Source: Planktothrix serta PCC 8927 (GTDB lineage Bacteria > Cyanobacteriota > Cyanobacteriia > Cyanobacteriales > Microcoleaceae). Taken from it: a stretch of DNA of 59,038 nt. Location of the stretch: positions 217,984-277,021 of the forward strand of contig NZ_LR734832.1 in NCBI RefSeq assembly GCF_900010725.2. The letters run 5' to 3'. The notes under the pieces are model-generated. The model had not been told where the DNA came from, made no database searches, and saw only the letters and a list, made by a program, of their open reading frames with translations. A program made the position numbers and the translations under genes. Shown one piece after another: positions 42,939 through 53,348 of this stretch. Numbering within the stretch: the first letter of the stretch is position 1; every line of letters begins with the position of its first letter.

Positions 42939-44666
42939 TTAATATTTCCGTTCCTGGGGTTCAAATAGGGTAATTTTGACCGGACGATAAGCTAAATCAA
43001 TACCCGCAGGAGAATAATAAGCTAAGGTATGTTTGAGGAACATTTCATCATTGCGTTGAGGATAATCTTCCCGACTGTGAGCACCTCGACTTTCTTGACG
43101 GTTTAAGGCTGAAGTTAAAATCAGATTTCCCACAATCATTAGACTTTTTAATTCTAACGCTTCAATTAATTCGGTATTCCAACATTTGCCTTTATCATCT
43201 AAATAAATCCGTTGATAACGATTTTGCAAGGCTTCAATTTGACTTAACCCTTCTCGCATAACGCTATCATTTCTAAACACACCACAATGAATCGTCATCG
43301 CATCTTGAAAGTCTTGACGGAGTTGGCTAATTCGACAGTCTCCTGATTGCTCTAATAATGATTGTAATTGTTCTTGAGCTTCTGTCAAATAACGTTGTTC
43401 ATCAATTGTTGGTAATTTGCGATTTTGCACAAATTGAGCGATCGCAGCCCCCGTTCTTTTGCCATAAACCACACATTCTAATAAGGAATTACTGCCTAAA
43501 CGATTTGCCCCATGCACCGAGACACAAGCCGCTTCTCCGGCTGCAAATAATCCATCCACTAAACTATCAGCACCGCTTAAAACTTGCCCATTAATATTAG
43601 TGGGAATTCCCCCCATTGAATAATGAACGGTTGGACGTACAGGCATCGGTTCTACGACCGCATCAATGCCTAATAAACGGTGCGCTTCTTCCCAACAAAA
43701 AGGAATGCGACTCATAATTTTTTCCCGTCCTAAATGTCGCAAATCCAAATAAATATAAGGCCCCCCTGCACTCCCATCCGGGTTAATTCCTCGTCCGGCG
43801 CGAATTTCTAAAGTAATAGCGCGAGACGTAATATCTCTCGGTGCTAATTCCATCCGACTTGGGGCGTAGGTTGCCATAAATCGTTCCCCATTACTATTAA
43901 TTAAATAAGCTCCTTCCCCCCGCACGGCTTCAGAAATTAACACCCCCGCCGGATATAACCCCGTGGGATGAAACTGTACAAACTCCATATCTTCTAGGGG
44001 AACTCCCGCCATCGCCGACATCGCCAACCCGTCCCCCGTTGAAGCGTAGTCATTGGACGTGGTATTAAACGCCCGACCATAGCCCCCCGTTGCGAACATC
44101 ACCGCCTTAGCGCGAACAACGGTTAACTGTCCGTCATTGATACGGAACATGACCACACCCTTCGCCTGTCCCTCTTCTAAGATTAAGCGCATCACATACC
44201 ATTCATCATAGATATGAACGCCATAGCGTCTGAGGTTATTGACCAGTTCGTGTAAAATCGCATGGCCGGTTTTATCGGCGGCGTAACAGGTGCGGTTATG
44301 AGAATGTCCTCCGAAGGCGCGTTGAGCAATACGGCCATCGGGAAGGCGGGAAAATAAGACTCCCAAATGTTCTAAATCGATAATCACATCTGGGGCTTCT
44401 TGGGCTAAAATTTCAACGGCATCTTGATCAGCTAAATAGTCTGAACCCTTGACGGTATCGAAAGCATGGGCTTTCCAACTATCGCTTTCATCGATATTTT
44501 TTAATGTAGCGGCGATACCCCCCTGGGCGGCGACGGAATGGGAACGAATGGGGTGAGTTTTAGCAACAACGGCTATATTTAAACTGGGGTTAGTGCGGGC
44601 AATTTCTACCGCCGCCCGACATCCGGCTAACCCGCCCCCAACAATAATCACATCATGTTCTAGCAT
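42939..44666 (-). CDS. sdhA: Succinate dehydrogenase/fumarate reductase flavoprotein
   Basis: FAD subunit that oxidises succinate to fumarate and feeds electrons to the quinone pool. The 575-residue protein has the dinucleotide-binding VIIVGGGLAGCRAA, the covalent-flavin region HSVAAQGGIAA, the substrate-site residues around HPTGLYPAG, and the active-site Arg/His regions SRGAHSREDYPQRND and MGGIPTN. The length is normal. The iron-sulfur subunit gene is not adjacent, as is common in cyanobacteria. The CCG protein at 52338 is a candidate membrane-side partner. Confidence 0.9.
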   Translation of the reverse strand: MLEHDVIIVGGGLAGCRAAVEIARTNPSLNIAVVAKTHPIRSHSVAAQGGIAATLKNIDESDSWKAHAFDTVKGSDYLADQDAVEILAQEAPDVIIDLEHLGVLFSRLPDGRIAQRAFGGHSHNRTCYAADKTGHAILHELVNNLRRYGVHIYDEWYVMRLILEEGQAKGVVMFRINDGQLTVVRAKAVMFATGGYGRAFNTTSNDYASTGDGLAMSAMAGVPLEDMEFVQFHPTGLYPAGVLISEAVRGEGAYLINSNGERFMATYAPSRMELAPRDITSRAITLEIRAGRGINPDGSAGGPYIYLDLRHLGREKIMSRIPFCWEEAHRLLGIDAVVEPMPVRPTVHYSMGGIPTNINGQVLSGADSLVDGLFAAGEAACVSVHGANRLGSNSLLECVVYGKRTGAAIAQFVQNRKLPTIDEQRYLTEAQEQLQSLLEQSGDCRISQLRQDFQDAMTIHCGVFRNDSVMREGLSQIEALQNRYQRIYLDDKGKCWNTELIEALELKSLMIVGNLILTSALNRQESRGAHSREDYPQRNDEMFLKHTLAYYSPAGIDLAYRPVKITLFEPQERKY

Positions 44667-44670
44667 TTTA

Positions 44671-44815
44671 ATCAGTTATCAGTTGTCAGTTATCAGTTAT
44701 CAGTTATCAGTTATCAATTATTAGTTATAGGTCTGTAAGGGCGCGGGAACCCCGCCCCTACGGGTATAACTCTTACACTGATAACTGATTACTGATAACT
44801 GATTACTGTATGAGT
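44671..44815. repeat. Heptamer repeats around a GC-rich hairpin
   Basis: Runs based on ATCAGTT (44671-44721) and, in inverted sense, on GATAACT/GATTACT (about 44779-44808) flank a GC-rich segment (AAGGGCGCGGGAACCCCGCCC, split for length at 44737). The region separates sdhA from the small membrane protein gene and is non-coding. Confidence 0.75.
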
Positions 44816-44825
44816 TGAATTTATT

Positions 44826-45137
44826 CTAACTCGCCACTTGCGCCGTTTGGGAACTGGGAAATTCAGCCCGGCTGGGTTCGTCTTCAATAGATGGGTCTAC
44901 GGATAGAATTTCGATATGGTTAAATAAAGTGGTGACAAATGCGAAGAGTAAGAAAGGTAAAGACAGCACAACGATTAAGCCAACGGTTGCTAAGGCATAA
45001 ATTTGGCGGGTTGTACTCCACAGTGCTAATGAAGTTGCTAAGGCGATAAAGATCACAATTAGCCAGATGATAATTTGGCTGTAGATGTCGCCATAAGTTA
45101 GTGTGCATCGGATACGATACTTTTTCAGATCTTGCAT
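44826..45137 (-). CDS. Small membrane protein, 103 residues
   Basis: A conserved-looking protein with two membrane segments (IIIWLIVIFIALATSLALW and ALATVGLIVVLSLPFLLFAF), a short basic N-terminus and an acidic, Ser-rich C-terminal tail. The name is not known to me. It is followed by a repeat region and sdhA, and an operon relation with sdhA is not supported. Confidence 0.6.
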   Translation of the reverse strand: MQDLKKYRIRCTLTYGDIYSQIIIWLIVIFIALATSLALWSTTRQIYALATVGLIVVLSLPFLLFAFVTTLFNHIEILSVDPSIEDEPSRAEFPSSQTAQVAS

Positions 45138-45283
45138 TGGCTTTCTCTCGTAATATTACTGTGAACTTCTAGGTTAAGCGATTGATTCAATTTTGGAAAA
45201 TTTCTCAACATTTTAATAAGACTTGTAATTTAACTTTACGTTGGGTCATACATCAGGAGTCAGGACTCGGTAGCCTTCAATTT

Positions 45284-45328
45284 ATTGTTGGGCTTCAGAG
45301 ATCTCTTTAGGGGCTAAAGCCCAACAAT
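45284..45328 (-). terminator. Hairpin after the ThrE-like exporter gene
   Basis: 12-base perfect arms (ATTGTTGGGCTT / AAGCCCAACAAT) enclose a 21-base loop, 4 bases past the exporter stop on the minus strand. No long T-tract; it may be a palindromic repeat rather than a terminator. Confidence 0.5.
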
Positions 45329-45331
45329 GTT

Positions 45332-46585
45332 CTAATCTTCTGACCTAAAAAATAATAGGTTCGGTAATGCCAACCCAACGGGAATTCCTAATGTCATTAA
45401 CAAGGCAGTTCCTGCCATGATAATAGTATTAGCAATTAAAGAAATATCGGTATTCATGCCTAATTCCATCATTAAAATTAAACCACTTCCGGCTCGAAAC
45501 ATAAAAATTCCAGGGATCATTCCGACAACAGCCCCAAATGCGATCGCAGCCGAAGGCACTTTAAAGCGTCGAGAAAAATAAACTGTCATTAATCCCACAA
45601 CCATTGAAGCCAAAAGATTTCCCCAAATAATTCCTAATCCGATATTAATTGAAAAAATCCGCATCCCATAACCGACCATTCCACAAAAAATACAAATCCA
45701 AAGAATTCCTTTAGGGACATTAAATAAAATCGCAAATCCGGCAGCCACAAATCCGGCAAATAAAATATTTTCAGGTTGTAATAGAGGCGGCTTCATCGGA
45801 TTAACAGCAACAGAAATATCCATTAAGCTGCCTGATAATAATAAACCAAATAAAATAGAAATCAACATCACTAAACTAAAATTTAATCGAGCAATTCCGG
45901 TAATTTGATGGTTATAAACCATATCTAAAACTGCATTAATTAAATGAACCCCTGGGACTAACATCATGGAGGGAACTAATAAACAGGGTTCTGGCGTTGT
46001 TGTCCAACCCAGTTTAATTCCAATTGCACTGATACAACCTCCTAAAAAAGCTGCGAAAAAGGTAATAATAAACCCATTAAAATTGCGTTTTGCTAATTCC
46101 TGCCTTAAGATTAATCCCAGGGCTGTTGCTAAACTCACAATCAAAAAGGTAGACCAATCTCCATTAAAAATTTTAGCTAAACTTCCCCCCGCAATTCCTA
46201 ACATTAAAACTAAAAACCATTGGGGATCATGATGAGGAGCATGGTGATTAATTAGTTCTAACTCATCTGTAACTTGTTCTAAGGTTTTATGTCCTTGTTG
46301 AAGATCATCGACTAACCGCATTACTTGAGTTATTACCATCATATTAATTTTCATCGCCGGAATTGGGATACTAATCCGCGAATAGAATTGATTATGGATT
46401 TTTGTTGTTAATGTGATGGCTTCATAGGATACTAATAATCGGGCTTCAATTCCTAAACTATCCGCCAATTGACGAGTTACCCGATGAACTCGTTCTGTTG
46501 CGGCACTATTTTGTAGAAGAAGTCTGGCTGTGAGTAAAACCAGGTGAAACTTTTGATCAATCTCTCGCAGGACTGTTTGTGTCAT
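45332..46585 (-). CDS. Threonine/serine exporter (ThrE) family membrane protein
   Basis: A 417-residue membrane protein of the ThrE class. The N-terminal soluble part has the family signature SAATERVHRVTRQLADSLG (residues about 27-45) and MKINMMVITQVMRLVDDL. About ten hydrophobic segments follow, in two halves: the DUF1212-like first (VPSMMLVPGVHLINAVLDM) and the DUF3815-like second (AAIAFGAVVGMIPGIFMFRAG). It is probably an amino-acid or small-molecule exporter; the substrate is unproved. It starts divergently from the pentapeptide gene 62 bases away. Confidence 0.85.
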   Translation of the reverse strand: MTQTVLREIDQKFHLVLLTARLLLQNSAATERVHRVTRQLADSLGIEARLLVSYEAITLTTKIHNQFYSRISIPIPAMKINMMVITQVMRLVDDLQQGHKTLEQVTDELELINHHAPHHDPQWFLVLMLGIAGGSLAKIFNGDWSTFLIVSLATALGLILRQELAKRNFNGFIITFFAAFLGGCISAIGIKLGWTTTPEPCLLVPSMMLVPGVHLINAVLDMVYNHQITGIARLNFSLVMLISILFGLLLSGSLMDISVAVNPMKPPLLQPENILFAGFVAAGFAILFNVPKGILWICIFCGMVGYGMRIFSINIGLGIIWGNLLASMVVGLMTVYFSRRFKVPSAAIAFGAVVGMIPGIFMFRAGSGLILMMELGMNTDISLIANTIIMAGTALLMTLGIPVGLALPNLLFFRSED

Positions 46586-46647
46586 CTGGGTTTTTCCTTA
46601 AACGGACATCTAATGTTATTAATAGTATTGGATTTAGGCTTAATTTT

Positions 46648-47190
46648 ATGAATGGTTGGGAATTACTACAACGAAAAGCAACAGGGGAATGGAATTTTAA
46701 AGAGGTCGATTTAAGGGGTGCAGATTTGCAAAATTTTGATCTGAGTAAATTAGTCTTTATTGGGGCTGATTTAAGTGGGGCGAATCTTAGTCACGCTAAT
46801 TTAAGTCGAGCTTGTTTACGCGGTGCGAACTTAATGGGGGCTAATTTGAGTTATGCCATTTTAAAACAAGCCAGTTTATATGAGACACAAATGATGGGAG
46901 CAAATCTCTCCCATGTCGATCTCAATGGTGCAAATTTAACCCAAGCCAATTTAAGTTATACGAATCTTTATCAAGCCAATTTAAGTGATGTAACCCTCTA
47001 CCAGGGTAATTTAGAAAATGCTTGGTTAGTGGGGGCTGATTTACGAGATGCAGATTTAGAAAAAGCGAACTTCAAAGCCGCTAATTTAACTGATTCTAAC
47101 TTAACTGATTCCATTGGATTTAATGATCATGATGCAATTATTTGTAATACGATTATGCCCAATGGTGAAGTGATGTTATCCTTATTCTAA
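46648..47190 (+). CDS. Pentapeptide-repeat protein
   Basis: A 180-residue protein made largely of A(D/N)Lxx pentapeptides (for example GADLSGANLSHANLS and GANLTQANLSYTNLY), which form a right-handed quadrilateral beta-helix. A short N-terminal helix (MNGWELLQRKATGEW) and a non-repeat end flank the helix. Such proteins are very common in cyanobacteria, with mostly unknown roles. The ATG at 46648 is preferred over 46579, which would overlap the divergent exporter gene. Its 3' end overlaps the S4-protein gene by 9 bases, convergently. Confidence 0.85.
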   Translation: MNGWELLQRKATGEWNFKEVDLRGADLQNFDLSKLVFIGADLSGANLSHANLSRACLRGANLMGANLSYAILKQASLYETQMMGANLSHVDLNGANLTQANLSYTNLYQANLSDVTLYQGNLENAWLVGADLRDADLEKANFKAANLTDSNLTDSIGFNDHDAIICNTIMPNGEVMLSLF

Positions 47191-47376
47191 ATTAACGTTC
47201 AAAGTTTTCCCCCCAATTAACACTTGATCCCCTGTAACTAATTTACGTCCCCGTCGAGTTTCAATCTCACCATTGACTTGAACATCACCCGATTGAATCA
47301 TGATTTTAGCTTGTCCTCCGGTGGAAACCTCGCCCATAAATTTAAGAAATTGATCGAGTTTAATCGTTTCAGACAT
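47182..47376 (-). CDS. S4-type RNA-binding protein (YbcJ-like)
   Basis: A 64-residue single-domain S4 protein: IKLDQFLKFMGEVSTGGQAK, SGDVQVNGEIETRRGRKL and GDQVLIGG are the family hallmarks. It would bind structured RNA, possibly ribosomal. Full length for this family. It overlaps the pentapeptide gene tail to tail by 9 bases. Confidence 0.88.
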   Translation of the reverse strand: MSETIKLDQFLKFMGEVSTGGQAKIMIQSGDVQVNGEIETRRGRKLVTGDQVLIGGKTLNVNLE

Positions 47377-47471
47377 GATTTTATAGGATCTACGAAAATT
47401 ATCAGTTGCTCAATCTATTTTAATATTAAAGAGGATTTTGAGCAAGGCACTCCGAAGATAGCCAACGCCAC

Positions 47472-48158
47472 CTACTCCGATGCCAATTCTTGCACAAAAT
47501 CTTGATGGGCTTGACTTGCTAATCCCTGCTGAACAACCTCTAAAACTTTGGCTAAATTTCCCGCTAATAAAGCAGCTTTATCTAGCCATAATCCAGGGAA
47601 AACTTGCGAATAAATTATCCCATTGCTATCAGGTTCAAGTTTAATATATTCTCCGTTTTTCAATCTAAACCAATCAAATTCACTATCATAAATTCGCCAA
47701 ACTAAATATTCTTGTACTTGATTTCGACGATAAACTTTTAGTTTTTGATGTAAATCTATTGAGGCAGTAGAAGCAGCAATTTCTACTATTAATTCTGGCG
47801 AACCTTCGACATAATCATCTTCACTAATCCTAGATTGTCCCCCTTCTTCTATTCTTAATAACGCATCGGGTTGTGGTTGGTTATCGACATCAAGGCGCAC
47901 GGTGGCATTATCCAGGGTCTCTACTCCTGATGTGGCGGCTTCGTAAGCAATTAACCAACCTATAATTTGAGAATGAGGTTTGCTGTGTTTTTTTGCTCTG
48001 ACTGGAGATGCCATATAAACAATTCCTTCAATTAATTCTGCCTTTTTTACTTCAGGCATTGCTTGATAGCGACGTTCAAATTCTACACGGGTTAGTTGGT
48101 CGCCGTTTTCTAATGGTGGCAGAATTGCAGGAGGAGAAAAGGTAGTAGAAGTAATCAT
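47472..48158 (-). CDS. Uma2 family protein, copy B1
   Basis: A 228-residue Uma2 (DUF820) protein with a PD-(D/E)xK-like core: QPDALLRIEEGG, SPELIVEIAAS and EYLVWRIYD. It differs from the A copies at 12905 and 14204 (another subfamily with QLTRVEFERRYQAMPEVKKAELIEG-like N-terminus, split at ERRY). Its neighbour at 48294-48977 is a close paralogue on the same strand, 135 bases away. The function is unestablished. Confidence 0.8.
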   Translation of the reverse strand: MITSTTFSPPAILPPLENGDQLTRVEFERRYQAMPEVKKAELIEGIVYMASPVRAKKHSKPHSQIIGWLIAYEAATSGVETLDNATVRLDVDNQPQPDALLRIEEGGQSRISEDDYVEGSPELIVEIAASTASIDLHQKLKVYRRNQVQEYLVWRIYDSEFDWFRLKNGEYIKLEPDSNGIIYSQVFPGLWLDKAALLAGNLAKVLEVVQQGLASQAHQDFVQELASE

Positions 48159-48293
48159 AGTTTTTTGGGGGAATCAATTGCTGATCATCCTAACAAATTA
48201 CTGGTATTATGCGATCGCATTCCCTGAAAATGAGGTAACGAAATATCAAAAGGGAAAGTGTGATCGGTTTTTGGTATACTCAGCGATCATAAT

Positions 48294-48977
48294 CTAATCC
48301 TGAGCTAATTGCTGTACAAAATCTTGATGGGTTTGACTTGCCAAACCCTGCTGCAATACTTCTAAAACTTTCGCTAAATTTCCCGCTAATAAAGCCGCTT
48401 TATCTAGCCACAATCCAGGGAAAACTTGCGAATAAATTATGCCATTGCTATCAGGTTCCAGTTTAATATATTCTCCTTCATTTAATCTAAACCAATCAAA
48501 TTCACTATCTAAAACTCGCCAAACTAAATATTCTTGTACTTGATTTCGACGATAAACTTTCAGTTTTTGGTTAACATCAATTGACACAGTGCTGGCAGCA
48601 ATTTCTACGATTAATTCTGGCGCACCTTCGACATAATCATCTTCACTAATCGTTGATTGTCCACCTACCTTAATTCTCAAGAGTGCATCGGGTTGAGGTT
48701 CATTATCAGCATCAAGACGCACTGTAGAATTATCCCCAAATTCTACACCAGGAGTAGCAGCTTCATAAGTACCCACCCATGTCATCATATAACCATGAGG
48801 TTTCCCATGACTTTTAAATCTTAAAGGCGATGCCATATAAACTACTCCTTCAATTAATTCCGCTTTTTTTATCTGCGGCATAGCAGAATAACGACGCTCA
48901 AATTCAGCACGGGTTAGTTGATCTCCGTTTTCTAAGGGAGGAATAGTTAATTTAGGAGAAATTGTGGCTGATATCAT
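48294..48977 (-). CDS. Uma2 family protein, copy B2
   Basis: A 227-residue paralogue of copy B1, near-identical in the C-terminal half (QVQEYLVWRV, GIIYSQVFPGLWLDKAALLA) and more diverged in the middle. The PD-(D/E)xK-like residues are retained. The pair is a tandem duplication. A 28-base fragment of this gene (48612-48639) reappears at 49082-49109. Confidence 0.8.
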   Translation of the reverse strand: MISATISPKLTIPPLENGDQLTRAEFERRYSAMPQIKKAELIEGVVYMASPLRFKSHGKPHGYMMTWVGTYEAATPGVEFGDNSTVRLDADNEPQPDALLRIKVGGQSTISEDDYVEGAPELIVEIAASTVSIDVNQKLKVYRRNQVQEYLVWRVLDSEFDWFRLNEGEYIKLEPDSNGIIYSQVFPGLWLDKAALLAGNLAKVLEVLQQGLASQTHQDFVQQLAQD

Positions 48978-49081
48978 TTTTAGTTTTTCTCCCGAAGTTA
49001 GGCAATAATTATATTTGTAAATGATAGCAAATCTAAGTTCAGTTTTCTGCTAAAAGTAGAAACTCTTATGACAAGAACCTA

Positions 49082-49109
49082 TAATTCTGGCGCACCTTCG
49101 ACATAATCA
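49082..49109 (-). pseudogene. 28-base fragment of a Uma2 gene
   Basis: Identical to 48612-48639 inside Uma2 copy B2 and lacking any flanking coding sequence. It is a remnant of a further Uma2 copy or of the duplication process. Confidence 0.7.
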
Positions 49110-49144
49110 CCTGTAGACCTCACCCAGATGGTAATACAAGCCAG

Positions 49145-49169
49145 TTTCCAGAGCGATAAGTTCTGGAAA
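49145..49169 (-). terminator. Hairpin downstream of glmS
   Basis: An 8-base stem TTTCCAGA / TCTGGAAA with a 9-base loop, about 80 bases past the glmS stop. No clear T-tract; a weak terminator candidate. Confidence 0.35.
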
Positions 49170-49247
49170 ACCTGGCAAGTAAGGTTGATGTCTGGAGTGT
49201 ACAACTTTATTGTGTTTTTACAAATTTTTCCCCTAAAATATACAGTT

Positions 49248-51164
49248 TTATTCCACCGTAACTGACTTCGCTAAATTCCGAGGCTGATCTACATCTAACC
49301 CCCGTCTAGCTGCAATATAATAAGCTAACAATTGCAAAGGAATTACTGTCAGAATCGGAGATAAAATTTCATCCACAATCGGAACTGCTAGAATATCATT
49401 AAAGGTTTCCTTGGCTTCCGGTTCTTCTTTCGGCATTACCCCAATTAAACGTGCATCTCGCGCCTTGGCTTCTTGAGCATTAGAAATGACTTTTTCATAG
49501 ACACTTCCTGGCATGGCGATCGCTACTACAGGGACTTTTTCATCTAATAAAGCAATAGGGCCGTGTTTCATTTCTCCGGCGGGATATCCCTCGGCATGAA
49601 TATAACTAATTTCCTTTAATTTTAACGCCCCTTCTAAAGCAATGGGAAAATTAATTCCTCGCCCTAAAAAGATGAAATCTTGCGTTTCATTAAAATCATG
49701 GGCTAACTCCTCAATATATTTTTCTTGATCCTGTAACAACTGTTCCATTTGAGTCGGAAGTTGTCGCAAATCTTTGATAATTTCCAACAAACGAGATTCG
49801 GGTAAGGTTTGACGATGCCAAGCAATATCTAAGGCTAATAAATAAAAGGCAATTAATTGAGCTACAAAGGTTTTTGTAGCAGCAACCCCAATTTCAATTC
49901 CCGCCCTAGTATCAATAATATGGGGAACTAATTGGGCTAAAGAACTTTCGGGACGGTTCGTTATTCCTAATAGTTTAGGTGCGTATTTAGCCGGAGCATT
50001 AACCCGGCGTTGCTGTTCCATTGCTAAGGAGGCTAAGGTATCGGCTGTTTCTCCTGACTGTGTAACCCCAATTGTTATCGTATTAGGTCGGAGGGGAGTC
50101 GGTGCATAACGAGCCTCAGAAGCATATTGTACAATTGTAGGAATACCCGCTAATTGTTCTAACAAATATTTCCCCACTAAACTCGCGTGCCAACTGGTTC
50201 CACAGGCTAATATTTCAATTTGTTCTAAATCTTGATACCAGCTTGAAGGAACACTTAAATGAATCGGAGAAGGTCGATTTTGAACTGGAGTTTTTTCCGT
50301 TATTTTTTCCGGTTCTAGTTCCCATTCGGCATCTAAATAAGCTTGCAAACAATCCCGAACCACTCCCGGTTGTTCATGGATTTCTTTTAGCATAAAGTGT
50401 TTAAAAATGTGCTTCTCAACTAAAGAAGGACTCCAATTGAGAATCCGAGGAACTTTATGTAAACGTTCTCCGGCAAAGGTATAAACTTCCACACCCAAAT
50501 GGGTTAAACGGGCAATTTCGCCATTTTCTAAACTTAAAACTGCTTGGGTATAAGGAACTAATGCCGGAGTATCCGACGCACAGAAAAATTCCCCTTGACC
50601 TAAACCAATGGATAAAGGAGCCTGTTGACGAGCAACAATTAATTCATTGGGATAATCTGCACATAAAACCGCAATAGCAAACGCCCCTTCTAAACGATTA
50701 ATCGTTTTACGAACAGCCTCTAAAAAAGAGGGCTTTTCAGAAGTCGGAGTTGCTAAAAAATCAGCAATCAGATGCGGAATAACTTCCGTATCCGTATCCG
50801 ATTTAAACTCATAGCCTTTGGCTTTTAATTCTTCTCGTAATTCTCGATAATTTTCGACAATTCCATTCTGAACAACCGCCACTCGCCCTTTATTATCCAG
50901 GTGCGGATGGGCATTGCGTTCTTCCGGTTTACCATGAGTTGCCCAACGTGTGTGACCAATCCCAATACTCGAAGGCATCTCAATAGAGGTTAATTTTTCT
51001 CGCAAGTTGTAGAGTTTTCCCTTAGCCCGAACAGAATGAATATTTCCTTCCCAAATTGTTGCTAAACCCGCAGAATCATAACCCCGATATTCCAGTTTTT
51101 CTAATCCTGAAATTAGAATATCACTGGCAACTTGAGTCCCAATATAACCCACAATTCCACACAT
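49248..51164 (-). CDS. glmS: Glutamine-fructose-6-phosphate aminotransferase
   Basis: GlmS makes glucosamine 6-phosphate from fructose 6-phosphate and glutamine, supplying peptidoglycan and the lipid A precursor UDP-GlcNAc used by LpxA. The 638-residue protein starts MCGIVGYIG with the nucleophile Cys2 (Ntn glutaminase), has GHTRWATHGKPEERNAHP in the glutaminase domain, and two SIS sugar isomerase domains (ACGTSWHAS, VTQSGETADT, GRGINFPIALEGALKLKEIS as separate segments), ending with the conserved LAKSVTVE. No glmS ribozyme is apparent in the leader. Confidence 0.97.
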   Translation of the reverse strand: MCGIVGYIGTQVASDILISGLEKLEYRGYDSAGLATIWEGNIHSVRAKGKLYNLREKLTSIEMPSSIGIGHTRWATHGKPEERNAHPHLDNKGRVAVVQNGIVENYRELREELKAKGYEFKSDTDTEVIPHLIADFLATPTSEKPSFLEAVRKTINRLEGAFAIAVLCADYPNELIVARQQAPLSIGLGQGEFFCASDTPALVPYTQAVLSLENGEIARLTHLGVEVYTFAGERLHKVPRILNWSPSLVEKHIFKHFMLKEIHEQPGVVRDCLQAYLDAEWELEPEKITEKTPVQNRPSPIHLSVPSSWYQDLEQIEILACGTSWHASLVGKYLLEQLAGIPTIVQYASEARYAPTPLRPNTITIGVTQSGETADTLASLAMEQQRRVNAPAKYAPKLLGITNRPESSLAQLVPHIIDTRAGIEIGVAATKTFVAQLIAFYLLALDIAWHRQTLPESRLLEIIKDLRQLPTQMEQLLQDQEKYIEELAHDFNETQDFIFLGRGINFPIALEGALKLKEISYIHAEGYPAGEMKHGPIALLDEKVPVVAIAMPGSVYEKVISNAQEAKARDARLIGVMPKEEPEAKETFNDILAVPIVDEILSPILTVIPLQLLAYYIAARRGLDVDQPRNLAKSVTVE

Positions 51165-51275
51165 AAATCCACAACTCCTACTTCAATCGCTTTTATCCCG
51201 AATTTTAATCCGAGTTTCCCTTATCTTACAGTTGAGGCTTCCTTGATTCCGTTATCGGCTATAGGTTAACAGCCA

Positions 51276-51303
51276 GTAGAGACGTTGCATGCAACGTCTC
51301 TAC
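51276..51303. repeat. Perfect 28-base palindrome
   Basis: A perfect palindrome starting GTAGAGACGTTGCA and centred at 51289/51290, between the glmS start and psaC terminator. It has the look of a dispersed cyanobacterial repeat. A single copy occurs in this window. Confidence 0.85.
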
Positions 51304-51322
51304 ACCGCCAACCCATAAAAAA

Positions 51323-51344
51323 AGAGGGCGGAATTTCCCCCTCT
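51323..51344 (-). terminator. psaC: psaC terminator
   Basis: On the minus strand a stem AGAGGG...CCCTCT with G-C-rich core is followed by a run of T (51322 down to 51317), about 80 bases past the psaC stop. A good intrinsic terminator. Confidence 0.8.
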
Positions 51345-51424
51345 GTAAAAATTGAACCAACTGTATCCTGTCTAGTAAAAGCAATAAGTTGGTATTGATC
51401 AGAACACCCGCTTTGGGGCAGAGT

Positions 51425-52337
<913 letters not shown>

Positions 52338-53234
52338 TCAACTAATTTTATCCAAAACAGACTTCGTAGAAACAACATGGTGGTCTAAACCGAGTTGTTT
52401 GGGGTCAATACCGAGGGCGAGGGCCACTAATTGGGGAAGATGGAGCACAGGTAAACCCAAGGGACGACCGATGACTTTTTCCACTTCTGGCTGACGAGAA
52501 TCTAAATTGAGATGGCACAGAGGGCAAGGTGTTACCAGACAATCTGCACCGTTGTCAATAGCCTCTTGAATCTGTTTTCCCGCCATTTGAAAGGAGGATT
52601 CTGTGGCGTAACTCGATAGGGGCCAACCGCAACATTGGGTTCTACCTCGATAATACACCGGAGTTGCCCCAACAGCCCGAAACAGATTTTCCATCGATTC
52701 CGGTTGATGGGGATCATCATAGGGGAGATGGGTTTGAGCGCGTAAGAGATAACAGCCATAAAATGCAGCACACTTCAAGCCTGATAGTGTGCGACTGACT
52801 CGGCGTTCGATTTCAGCTAAACCATAATCCACAACTAAGGCCCAGAGAAGGTGTTTAACTTCTGTTGTCCCTTGATAGGGTGAACATCCCTGTTGGCCGA
52901 GTAATCCATTCACTTTTTCAAGATAAGCCGGATCAGTTTCCTGAAATTCTTTTAAGCGTTCATCAACGTGACCAATAACCCCCTGACAGGTGCTGCAATG
53001 GGTCAGTAAGGGTAAATTTAATTCTTCTGCTAAAGCAATATTACGGGCATTGACGGTATCCTCTAACAGTCGAGAATCTTCTTTGAAGGTTCCCGAACCG
53101 CAGCAGGATGCTTTTTTAAGTTCAATTAGTTCAATGCCTAAAGTTTCGGTGAGGACTTGCGTGGACTGATACAGTTCTCGACAAGCTCCTTGGGCAACAC
53201 AGCCCGGAAAATAGGCATATCTCAAGGATGGCAT
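52338..53234 (-). CDS. HdrB-like CCG-domain iron-sulfur protein
   Basis: A 298-residue protein with two CCG (cysteine-rich) domains: PGCVAQGACREL, ASCCGSGTF and HCSTCQG in the first; FYGCYLLR, QCCGWPLS and CPLCHLNLD in the second. These bind an unusual iron-sulfur centre in heterodisulfide reductase subunit B and in SdhE of type-E succinate:quinone reductase. In a cyanobacterium a role with SdhA in succinate oxidation is more likely than methanogen-type chemistry. The start is the Met at 53234 (MPSLRYAYFPG), preceded by GGAGAAGG; the longer frame to 53294 lacks family support. Confidence 0.82.
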   Translation of the reverse strand: MPSLRYAYFPGCVAQGACRELYQSTQVLTETLGIELIELKKASCCGSGTFKEDSRLLEDTVNARNIALAEELNLPLLTHCSTCQGVIGHVDERLKEFQETDPAYLEKVNGLLGQQGCSPYQGTTEVKHLLWALVVDYGLAEIERRVSRTLSGLKCAAFYGCYLLRAQTHLPYDDPHQPESMENLFRAVGATPVYYRGRTQCCGWPLSSYATESSFQMAGKQIQEAIDNGADCLVTPCPLCHLNLDSRQPEVEKVIGRPLGLPVLHLPQLVALALGIDPKQLGLDHHVVSTKSVLDKIS

Positions 53235-53320
53235 AGAAATTACCTTCTCCACTAACGACAGGGGGATTTGCGATCGCCCGTTATTTTCCATCATCTCTCG
53301 GACTCAGGTTGATTAGGGAA

Positions 53321-53348
53321 ATTAAGAATTAAGAATTAAGAATTAAGG
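53321..53348. repeat. Heptamer tandem repeat (ATTAAGA)4
   Basis: Three exact copies and one variant of ATTAAGA, a short STRR-type array between the divergent CCG-protein and aldo/keto reductase genes. Confidence 0.85.

Noticed and set aside
51165-51424. Possible glmS riboswitch/ribozyme ahead of glmS
   Set aside because: The segment holds a palindromic repeat and the psaC terminator; no ribozyme core is recognisable.
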